From positions 1 through 11,961 of the forward strand of contig CADAXH010000027.1 of NCBI GenBank assembly GCA_902791785.1: a stretch of DNA of 11,961 bases, given 5' to 3'. Position numbers and translations under genes: made by a program. Below are positions 6,892 to 11,961 of the stretch, in pieces. The notes under the pieces were generated by a model. The model had not been told where the DNA came from and searched no databases. It was given only the letters and a program-made list of their open reading frames with translations. The stretch's first letter is position 1, and each line of letters begins with the position of its first letter. The stretch is from an uncultured Ruminococcus sp. (GTDB lineage: Bacteria; Bacillota; Clostridia; Oscillospirales; CAG-272).

Positions 6892-7220
6892 TCAGCCACC
6901 CCCACTACGCTGACATTTCCAATGCAGTCGCGGCAGGCGACAAGAAGAATTCCGAAACGATCTTTCGGATCAAGTTTCCAGTTTTTTGTCACGACATTGA
7001 GCAACCAACCTTCCGGAATCAGCCCGTCAAAAAACGAAAACAGAGTGGTGGATGTATATTCTTCTTCCCGCATAGGGAGAGTCAGACTCACGCATGATGA
7101 CGACGGGTCTGATAGATACTGTTTGTCATACGAAAAACTGTATCCAGCCTCTGTCTGTTTCAGAATGCCTGCATATTTTCCCCTTACAAACACCTGCGCC
7201 GAGCGATATGCTGCAGTCAT
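6888..7220 (-). CDS. hipS: HipS-like protein (stand-alone HipA N-terminal subdomain)
   Basis: The 110-residue product corresponds to the Couple_hipA subdomain: VFVRGKYAGIL (10-20), YSFSYDKQYL, CVSLTLPMREEEY, the hallmark FSFFDGLIPEGWLL (61-74) and FGILLVACRDCIGNVSVV (89-106). In full-length HipA this region is fused to the kinase. In the E. coli O127 HipBST system the separate HipS neutralises HipT, so it is the probable antitoxin here. The Trp in EGWLL is where other HipA family members usually have a different residue and may matter for inhibition (inference). The ATG at 7220 has AAAGGAG (7227-7233), embedded in the last codons of hipB, 6 bases upstream. The preceding stop is 3 bases away and the following start overlaps by 4, so the three genes are tightly coupled. 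Confidence 0.85.
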   Translation of the reverse strand: MTAAYRSAQVFVRGKYAGILKQTEAGYSFSYDKQYLSDPSSSCVSLTLPMREEEYTSTTLFSFFDGLIPEGWLLNVVTKNWKLDPKDRFGILLVACRDCIGNVSVVGVAE

Positions 7221-7223
7221 GCA

Positions 7224-7421
7224 TTACTCCTTTCTGCCCGGAACGGCTTCCATGCCGAACATCGCAAGTGCCTGGTTAACTTTGTCAAGACGAACAGTTT
7301 CTTTTCCCTGTTCCAGTTCTCTAACAAAGCGGAGTCCAAGCCCTGATCGCAAAGCAAATTCTTCCTGAGTCAGCTTTGCTTCTCTTCTTTTTTGTTTGAT
7401 ATATTTACCAATAGTGTTCAT
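7224..7421 (-). CDS. hipB: HipB-like XRE-family HTH regulator
   Basis: This 65-residue protein is almost entirely a Cro/C1-type helix-turn-helix: IGKYIKQKRREAKLTQEEFA, then LRSGLGLRFVRELEQGKETVRLDKVNQALAMFGM. The recognition helices lie at about 18-37. HipB proteins of this type bind palindromic operators and autoregulate the operon; in HipBST systems HipB mainly contributes DNA binding and enhances neutralisation. It lacks the longer C-terminal tail of E. coli HipB. It is the first gene of the operon, 3 bases before the HipS-like gene. No Shine-Dalgarno sequence precedes its ATG, and an in-frame stop just upstream rules out a longer form with a conventional start. The promoter position suggests a leaderless or nearly leaderless mRNA. 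Three matching operators lie at 7435-7534. Confidence 0.87.
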   Translation of the reverse strand: MNTIGKYIKQKRREAKLTQEEFALRSGLGLRFVRELEQGKETVRLDKVNQALAMFGMEAVPGRKE

Positions 7422-7430
7422 AGTACAAAT

Positions 7431-7459
7431 ATTTTATACCCCTTAGGGTGCAAAGTCAA
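7431..7459 (-). promoter_or_regulatory. hipB operon promoter
   Basis: On the minus strand TTGACT (7459-7454) is followed by 17 bases and TAAAAT (7436-7431). An alternative TATAAA at 7438-7433 would leave a 15-base spacer. Transcription would start within a few bases of the ATG at 7421. Operator 1 fills the spacer. Confidence 0.65.
7435..7452. promoter_or_regulatory. HipB-type operator 1
   Basis: TATACCCCTTAGGGTGCA fits TATACC-N6-GGTATA with two mismatches in the right arm. It covers the -35/-10 spacer of the hipB promoter, where bound protein would block transcription. Confidence 0.75.
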
Positions 7460-7475
7460 TGCTTTGCAATAAAAA

Positions 7476-7493
7476 TATACCCTATAAGGTACA
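7476..7493. promoter_or_regulatory. HipB-type operator 2
   Basis: TATACCCTATAAGGTACA fits TATACC-N6-GGTATA with one mismatch. Its centre is exactly 41 bp from that of operator 1, close to four helical turns. Confidence 0.75.
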
Positions 7494-7516
7494 ATTGACA
7501 TTGTTTTGAGTCAAAA

Positions 7517-7534
7517 TATACCATATAGGGTATA
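7517..7534. promoter_or_regulatory. HipB-type operator 3
   Basis: TATACCATATAGGGTATA is the best of the three copies, with full TATACC and GGTATA arms. Its centre is exactly 41 bp from that of operator 2. It also lies 17 bases beyond the stop of the cysteine desulfurase gene and could fold into a weak hairpin followed by TTTT on the minus strand. Confidence 0.75.
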
Positions 7535-7550
7535 ATATTTTAAGTGTTTT

Positions 7551-8747
7551 TCAATTATCTATCTCGGATTTTCTGATTCCTGACTGGATTTCCTGCCATG
7601 TTTCGGACATGTCCCTGAGTTTTGAAACACATTCTTTGACGGCTTTCCCGATTTCAATAATTTCGTCCTCGGTGTTTTCGTGAGACAGAGATATCCTGAT
7701 GCTTCCGTGAGTCAGATTGTCTGTCATTCCAAGAGATTTAAGCACATGGCTGGGGTCAAGGGAACCTGCTGTGCAGGCAGAACCTGACGAAGCGGATATG
7801 CCTCTTGAGTCGAGCATCAGAAGCAGAGCTTCTCCTTCAATTCCTTCGAATACAAAATTCATAATCCCCGGTACTCTTCTTTTTCTGTCGCCGACGAGTA
7901 TTGTATTTGGAATAGTCAGGATTTCTTCAGTCAGTTTGTCTCTCAGGGAAGATACATATTCAATATTCTGTTTCATATCAAGAACAGAATCCTTAAGAGC
8001 CGCTGCCATAGCCGCAATTCCCGGAAGATTCTCAGTTCCTGCTCTTGAGTCGTTTTCCTGATGGCCGCCGTATATTATTTTGCTTGCCCTGAGTCCTGCC
8101 TTGACATAGAGTATTCCAACTCCTCTCGGTCCGTTGAATTTGTGGGCAGAGGCAGACATCATATCCACTCCGTATTCTTTTGCACTGAAAGGAATATGTC
8201 CTATTGCCTGAACTGCATCTGTGTGGAACAGTGCGTTGTGCCTGTGAGCTGTTTCGGCAAGAGTCCGGATAGGCTGAATTGTCCCTATTTCATTGTTTGC
8301 CATCATTATTGATACAAGAGCAGTGTTGTCGTCTATGACTTTCTCAAGTGACTCGGGCTGAACGATTCCGTCTTTGTCAGGGTCTATGAGGACTATTTCA
8401 AAACCTTCATTCTTAAGGGAATTCAATGCATTGATCACGGCATGGTGCTCGAAAGACGAGGATATTATTTTCGTTTTGCCGTATTTTTTTCCGTATTCCG
8501 CACCCGTCATTATTGCCTGGGTATCTGATTCACTTCCGCCCGATGTGAAAATGACCTCTTCCTGAACGTTTGCTCCGATCAGTGTTCCTATGACTTTTCT
8601 TGCACTGAAGAGAAGGTTTGAAGCTTTCTGTCCGTGCGAATGAACTGACGAGGGGTTTCCGTAGCAGTTGTCTGACGTTTTCATGTATGCGTCAAGGGCA
8701 TTCCTGCTCATTTTTGTCGTGGCGGCATTGTCTGCATATATGCTCAT
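7551..8747 (-). CDS. Cysteine desulfurase, IscS/NifS family
   Basis: This 398-residue PLP enzyme removes sulfur from cysteine as a persulfide for Fe-S cluster and other thio-cofactor synthesis. Landmarks are DNAATT near the N-terminus, SFEHHAV (H101), NNEIGTIQP (151-159), HTDAVQ (D177), the PLP lysine K203 in SASAHKFNGPRGVG, the GGHQENDSRAGTEN segment, and the catalytic Cys C325 in SSGSACTAGS, which matches the class I (IscS/NifS) active-site loop. Length is normal. No IscU, SufU or ThiI gene is adjacent. Instead it is the last gene of an operon with an [FeFe] hydrogenase, suggesting sulfur supply for that protein's clusters (inference). The start is supported by AAAGGTG just upstream. A 9-bp hairpin separates it from the hydrogenase gene. 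I leave out the symbol because iscS, nifS and other paralogues cannot be separated here. Confidence 0.93.
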   Translation of the reverse strand: MSIYADNAATTKMSRNALDAYMKTSDNCYGNPSSVHSHGQKASNLLFSARKVIGTLIGANVQEEVIFTSGGSESDTQAIMTGAEYGKKYGKTKIISSSFEHHAVINALNSLKNEGFEIVLIDPDKDGIVQPESLEKVIDDNTALVSIMMANNEIGTIQPIRTLAETAHRHNALFHTDAVQAIGHIPFSAKEYGVDMMSASAHKFNGPRGVGILYVKAGLRASKIIYGGHQENDSRAGTENLPGIAAMAAALKDSVLDMKQNIEYVSSLRDKLTEEILTIPNTILVGDRKRRVPGIMNFVFEGIEGEALLLMLDSRGISASSGSACTAGSLDPSHVLKSLGMTDNLTHGSIRISLSHENTEDEIIEIGKAVKECVSKLRDMSETWQEIQSGIRKSEIDN

Positions 8748-8763
8748 GGTTCACCTTTTTTTA

Positions 8764-8787
8764 ATTCCCGCCATTTCCGGCGGGAAT
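8764..8787. repeat. Intercistronic hairpin between hydrogenase and desulfurase genes
   Basis: ATTCCCGCC (8764-8772) pairs perfectly with GGCGGGAAT (8779-8787) around a 6-base loop. On the transcribed minus strand it is followed by TAAAAAAA rather than a U run, so it is not a standard terminator. It could act in mRNA processing or stability between the two coding regions. Confidence 0.7.
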
Positions 8788-8791
8788 AGTC

Positions 8792-10237
8792 TTATCTTTT
8801 GAGATTTGGCAATGAGTTAATTGAGTCTGTGATTGTCTGGGTGGACGCTTCTTTTCCGTAACTCTCGGCCGATGCTTTCTGCTTTTCAGGGGAGATTGCT
8901 CTCGTGAGAATGCCGGCGCCTCCGACACATCCTCCGGGGCACACCATGCCTTCGATGAAGTTTCCGTCGAGAAGTCCTTTGAGTTTCTTCATGAGTGCTA
9001 CTTTGCACTGATCTATTCCATCGCAGACCACAGGTTTGAATTCGAAATCCCTGATGTCCTGTTCCTTGACTGCCTGTGCTATTGCATCGGTCAGACCGCG
9101 GCTTCTTGCAAATATTCTTCCGAAATATGAGGCGTTGTCAAGTTCGGTTTCTTCAAGTTCTTCCGGGTTTATGTTCTTGCTGTCAAACAGGGCCAGCAGT
9201 TCTTCGAATGTGATTACAGAGTCTATTATATCTTTCAGATGAGGCTGACGTATCTCACTCTTCTTGGCTGTACACGGTCCGATGAACACTATTTTGCATT
9301 CGGGATCCTGTTCCTTCATGTACTTTGCAAGAGTCGCCATAGGCGAGAGATTTGACGAAATGAAAGGAACAAGGTCGGGATATGTCTTCTTTATGTAGCT
9401 GACGAAAGCGGGGCAGCAGGAACTTGTGAGAAATCCTTTTTCCGCAAGTTCTTCAGTCTCTTTGTATGCAACCATGTCGGCACCCTGAGCAACCTCAAAC
9501 ACCTGGTTGAATCCGAGCTTCTTTATTGCCGTCAATACCTGGCCGCGCTTTGCATAAATGAACTGGGTGGACAGGGCAGGGGCAATAATGGCATAAACCG
9601 GATATTTGGTTCCGCCATTGCTCTTGTTGATCATGTCTATTACATTGAGTATGAAAGACTTTTCGCTGATTGCTCCGAATGGGCACTGGTTCATGCATGA
9701 GCCGCACTCGATGCATTTGTCGTTGTCTATCTGAGCAGATCCGGATTCATTGATGCTTATTGCCTTTACTTTGCATGCGACCATGCAGGGTCTCTGTCGG
9801 CTTATGATGGCTGTGTACGGACATACGCTTGCGCACTTTCCGCACTCGATGCATTTGTCCTTGTCGATTCTGCACCTTCTGTCGTGGTCGACATAGATGG
9901 CGCCTCTCGGGCACACTTCGATGCAGTGGTGAGCAAGACACCCTCTGCACGAATCGGTTATCTGGTATCCTGCAGCAGGGCACTCGTCGCACGCTATGTC
10001 TATAACTTCAATTACATTCTGATTCTTTCCGTTGCCGCCCATTGCGAGTCTGACTCTCTCGGTCAGGATTGCTCTCTCCTTGTACACGCAGCAGCGCATT
10101 GTAGGAACCTTTCCCGGGACTATTTCCTTCGGAATATTCAGTACATTCTCAAGCAGGTCGTCTTTCCATGCGTGTATCGCCACCTGCTTTACCGCTTTGT
10201 ATTTCAAATACTGTATTTTTGTATCAAACTTGTGCAT
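8792..10237 (-). CDS. Monomeric [FeFe] hydrogenase, group-B-like
   Basis: The 481-residue protein carries all three H-cluster motifs: L1 TSSCCPAF (271-278, C274 the probable proton-transfer Cys and C275 a ligand), L2 FIGPCTAKKSE (318-328, C322) and L3 EGMVCPGGCVGG (429-440, C433 and C437). The PAF ending of L1 and GPCTAKK in L2 are of the group B type rather than the classical A type. Upstream is an Fe-S relay: CRGCLAHHCIEVC (C97, C100, C105, C109), CIECGKCASVC (C129, C132, C135, C139), CMVAC (C151, C155) and CIECGSCMNQC (C175, C178, C181, C185). It should be a cytoplasmic enzyme interconverting H2 and protons with an electron carrier such as ferredoxin, or possibly a sensory form. HydE/F/G maturases are not in the window. 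It lies 22 bases downstream of the kinase gene, with GGGAGAAG before the ATG. Confidence 0.9.
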   Translation of the reverse strand: MHKFDTKIQYLKYKAVKQVAIHAWKDDLLENVLNIPKEIVPGKVPTMRCCVYKERAILTERVRLAMGGNGKNQNVIEVIDIACDECPAAGYQITDSCRGCLAHHCIEVCPRGAIYVDHDRRCRIDKDKCIECGKCASVCPYTAIISRQRPCMVACKVKAISINESGSAQIDNDKCIECGSCMNQCPFGAISEKSFILNVIDMINKSNGGTKYPVYAIIAPALSTQFIYAKRGQVLTAIKKLGFNQVFEVAQGADMVAYKETEELAEKGFLTSSCCPAFVSYIKKTYPDLVPFISSNLSPMATLAKYMKEQDPECKIVFIGPCTAKKSEIRQPHLKDIIDSVITFEELLALFDSKNINPEELEETELDNASYFGRIFARSRGLTDAIAQAVKEQDIRDFEFKPVVCDGIDQCKVALMKKLKGLLDGNFIEGMVCPGGCVGGAGILTRAISPEKQKASAESYGKEASTQTITDSINSLPNLKR

Positions 10238-10259
10238 TGATGTCTTCTCCCGGATCGTA

Positions 10260-11009
10260 TTAATCGTCGTATATTACGTTTACCCAAGACATGAGGAAGT
10301 CTCTCTCTTCTTCATGATGCTTGACTGACTGTGAGGCTGCAACAATAGGCATCCAGCTCTTAACATAGGCTTTTGATGTTCCGGATTTGGAGCAGAACAT
10401 ATCCAGATATTTTTCGGCTCTCTCGTCCTGTTTTTTCAGTTTGAAAAGGAGGTATGTCCTGGCCACGTCTGCAGAAGCATTTCCCTGTGTTGCATGTGAC
10501 CAGTCGAGAACGTACATTGTTCCGTCGTCGGTCACGATTACGTTTGAAGGGTTGTAGTCCCCGTGACAGAGTTTCTTGCTTCTAGGCATGCTCTCGATTC
10601 TTGCATGCAGATCAAAACGAAGTGTTGCCTTCAGATCCGTCTCGGTTATCTTTCTGTTCATCTTGTCTACGAGCTTTGTGAGCAGAGGGCATCTTTTGGT
10701 GTGGATTTCCATCTGAAGATTGACGAATTTTTCAAGGTATTCGTCTTCTTTGTCCGGGTGCTGCTCCATGAGCTTGTCCAGTGTGGTGCCTTTGATGTAG
10801 TCTGAAACTATGGCCCACTTGCCGTCTATCATGGTGACGGCCCTTATGTTAGGAATGTTGAGACCCGTCTCCTGAACCCTTGCCTGGTTCAGGGCTTCGT
10901 TAAGAATTTCAGAAATCGAGTAGTCCTTGTCAAACAGCTTTATGCAGTTGTCTCCGTCCACGTACACTTTCTTGTGTTTTCTCGTGGCAATCACGTTGTC
11001 AAGATTCAT
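10260..11009 (-). CDS. Aminoglycoside-phosphotransferase-fold kinase of unknown substrate
   Basis: The 249-residue product has the APH/choline-kinase fold: a small N-lobe with K24 in DNCIKLFDKD and the hinge-like WAIVSDYIKGTTLDKLM (65-81), then the Brenner motif LCHGDYNPSNVIV (147-159, with catalytic D151 and N156) and the Mg-binding Asp D169 in YVLDWSHATQGN. The family phosphorylates small molecules (aminoglycosides, choline, sugars) or proteins. Nothing here points to drug resistance, and its position at the head of a hydrogenase-desulfurase operon makes a metabolic or regulatory role more plausible (inference). The ATG is preceded by GGGAGG with a 5-base gap. An extended -10 promoter lies 26 bases upstream. 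Confidence 0.82.
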   Translation of the reverse strand: MNLDNVIATRKHKKVYVDGDNCIKLFDKDYSISEILNEALNQARVQETGLNIPNIRAVTMIDGKWAIVSDYIKGTTLDKLMEQHPDKEDEYLEKFVNLQMEIHTKRCPLLTKLVDKMNRKITETDLKATLRFDLHARIESMPRSKKLCHGDYNPSNVIVTDDGTMYVLDWSHATQGNASADVARTYLLFKLKKQDERAEKYLDMFCSKSGTSKAYVKSWMPIVAASQSVKHHEEERDFLMSWVNVIYDD

Positions 11010-11035
11010 GGCGTCCTCCCAAAATTTGTACTTTC

Positions 11036-11055
11036 ATTATATCACATAATATGTG
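11036..11055 (-). promoter_or_regulatory. Extended -10 promoter and palindrome before the kinase-hydrogenase operon
   Basis: On the minus strand TGA-TATAAT (-10 at 11041-11036) is an extended -10 element, and no good -35 lies 17 bases upstream. A 13-bp perfect palindrome, CACATAATATGTG (11043-11055), sits immediately upstream of the -10 and is a candidate operator. A further CACATA half-site occurs at 11087-11092. Confidence 0.6.
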
Positions 11056-11092
11056 GTCTTTTCTATTTTTTGTGCAAATTGGTTTTCACATA

Positions 11093-11121
11093 TTCATTTT
11101 TGCCCGAAAAAAGCGTATAAT
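11093..11121 (+). promoter_or_regulatory. Promoter of the M6-type metalloprotease gene
   Basis: A perfect TATAAT (11116-11121) follows a weak -35, TTCATT (11093-11098), by 17 bases. The -10 is inside a short palindrome, CGTATAATACG (11114-11124). The predicted leader of about 24 bases contains GAGGTG (11142-11147). Confidence 0.6.
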
Positions 11122-11151
11122 ACGTGGTGTAAAATTTTTGCGAGGTGCAAT

Positions 11152-11961
11152 ATGAAGAAAGTTTTATCCATCATTTTATCCGTGATTTTCCTTATCTCTG
11201 TACTTGCAATGACGAGTGTCGGAGCAGTCAGGGTAGAAGATCAGAGTGAATCATTCGTTGTTTCAAAACACAAGAGCACTAATGTGAGAACAATACCGAT
11301 TCTGGGAATAGTTGCAAGCTTTGACGCCAACGGCAACGGAGTGGACGACTATGACCCGAATGACACAGACAAGCTCTTCAGTGACCCGAAACAGAAATAT
11401 TACGGTGAGCAGTGGGCAATAACAAAGCCTTCCGATCACTATGACATATTCTTCAAGGAAGGTAACTCAGTAAGTGATTACTATAAAGAGCAGACCGGCG
11501 GACTCATCAATTTCGTTCCGTGCAAATTCGAAAAAGTTGAACCCGAATGGGGAACAACCGACGGTGTTCTTGCGGTTACTGTCCCGATTAAGCATCCGAC
11601 ATGCTCAAACGACGCAGGCGGCACAATCAGGACGATTGTAAATGCGACAGACGAGTATGTAAACTTCGCACAGTACGACACAAACGGTGATGGAATACTG
11701 ACGACAGACGAAATAGTAATCGTCATATTCAACTCGGGAGTTGACCACGCATATACAAGCAACTACAACAACCCCAGCACACCGAGAGCATATTACGCAG
11801 TTCACAGCACATCACAGAACTTTACGTTATTCCTTGACGACGTGATGATTTCCTCAAGCGGCCACGGAAACGTAACAAACGTAGGCGAATATGCAAAATA
11901 CGGCACATTCATCACTCTCGGAGTCCTGACTCATGAAATAGCGCACAACCTCGGTGCAGAA
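11152..11961 (+). CDS. Secreted M6-like zinc metalloprotease (N-terminal part, cut by the window end)
   Basis: The 270 residues visible begin with a signal peptide (MKKVLSIILSVIFLISVLAMTSVGA). The catalytic region shows features typical of M6 (immune inhibitor A-like) peptidases: KYYGEQWAI (82-90), SVSDYYKEQTGGLINFVP (106-123) and the zinc-binding HEIAHNLG (H261, E262, H265) nine residues before the window ends. The third zinc ligand and the rest of the protein lie outside. Two acidic loops, DANGNGVDDYD (58-68) and DTNGDGILTTDE (176-187), match EF-hand or calcium-loop spacing, so calcium probably stabilises the enzyme. The ATG is preceded by GAGGTG. It would be an exported protease, degrading external proteins. 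It is divergent from the kinase-hydrogenase operon, with 142 bases between the starts. Confidence 0.85.
   Translation, partial: MKKVLSIILSVIFLISVLAMTSVGAVRVEDQSESFVVSKHKSTNVRTIPILGIVASFDANGNGVDDYDPNDTDKLFSDPKQKYYGEQWAITKPSDHYDIFFKEGNSVSDYYKEQTGGLINFVPCKFEKVEPEWGTTDGVLAVTVPIKHPTCSNDAGGTIRTIVNATDEYVNFAQYDTNGDGILTTDEIVIVIFNSGVDHAYTSNYNNPSTPRAYYAVHSTSQNFTLFLDDVMISSSGHGNVTNVGEYAKYGTFITLGVLTHEIAHNLGAE

Noticed and set aside
5929..7220. A hipA gene broken in two by a frameshift
   Set aside because: The second ORF has its own ATG in an ATGA overlap and begins with a Cys/His motif rather than continuing the HipA fold, and the first ORF ends at a natural subdomain boundary. This is the known HipS/HipT split.
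7435..7534. Three regularly spaced short repeats as a minimal CRISPR array
   Set aside because: The repeats are 18-bp imperfect palindromes overlapping a promoter, the intervals are 23 bases, and no cas gene is near. Operators explain them better.
7517..7540. Operator 3 hairpin as the terminator of the desulfurase operon
   Set aside because: The stem is AT-rich and short, and the match to the other two operators explains it better. A dual role cannot be excluded.
7717..8061. Long plus-strand ORF opposite the cysteine desulfurase
   Set aside because: It is antisense to a gene with full catalytic motifs, has no ribosome binding site and gives a low-complexity product. The other antisense ORFs in the window (for example 321-632 and 9036-9242) are rejected for the same reason.
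10260..11009. Aminoglycoside resistance gene
   Set aside because: Only the generic kinase fold motifs are present. The operon context with a hydrogenase does not suggest drug resistance.

Overview
The window looks like chromosomal DNA of a low-GC Gram-positive anaerobe, most likely of the class Clostridia. The reasons are AT-rich intergenic regions, strong AGGAGG-type ribosome binding sites, a lipobox lipoprotein, an ECF sigma/DUF4367 gene pair, a group-B-like [FeFe] hydrogenase and a secreted M6-type metalloprotease. A genus cannot be named from the sequence. No rRNA, tRNA, insertion sequence or CRISPR array was seen, and no gene-free stretch exceeds about 185 bases.

Layout. Bases 1-54 are the tail of an unknown gene, followed by a terminator. 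At 204-2102 (+) a three-gene operon encodes a lipoprotein with two similar modules, an ECF sigma factor and a membrane-anchored DUF4367 protein that is probably its anti-sigma factor. It ends at a bidirectional terminator shared with a convergent minus-strand gene (2161-3360), which encodes a secreted, membrane-anchored beta-helix-like protein. At 3476-5172 (-) a two-gene unit encodes a winged-helix regulator and an MNT-fold nucleotidyltransferase, arranged like an AbiE/SanaTA-type toxin-antitoxin system. Its promoter carries a perfect 21-bp palindrome between -35 and -10, flanked by a second pair of half-sites. A nitroreductase (5357-5878, +) lies between this unit and a second toxin-antitoxin operon, a HipBST-type split HipA system (7421 to 5929, -): a small HTH protein, a stand-alone HipA N-terminal subdomain and a HipA-fold kinase. 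Three 18-bp operators spaced exactly 41 bp apart precede hipB.

Further right, a minus-strand operon (11009 to 7551) encodes an aminoglycoside-phosphotransferase-fold kinase, a monomeric [FeFe] hydrogenase and an IscS/NifS-type cysteine desulfurase. The desulfurase could supply sulfur for the many Fe-S clusters of the hydrogenase. Divergent from it, the last gene (11152 to the window edge, +) is a secreted M6-like zinc metalloprotease, cut just after its HExxH motif.

Overall, ordinary metabolic and envelope genes surround an accessory stretch (about 3476-7534) holding two unrelated toxin-antitoxin modules, each with an unusually legible autoregulatory operator array. These two operator arrays and the split HipA system are the most interesting content.
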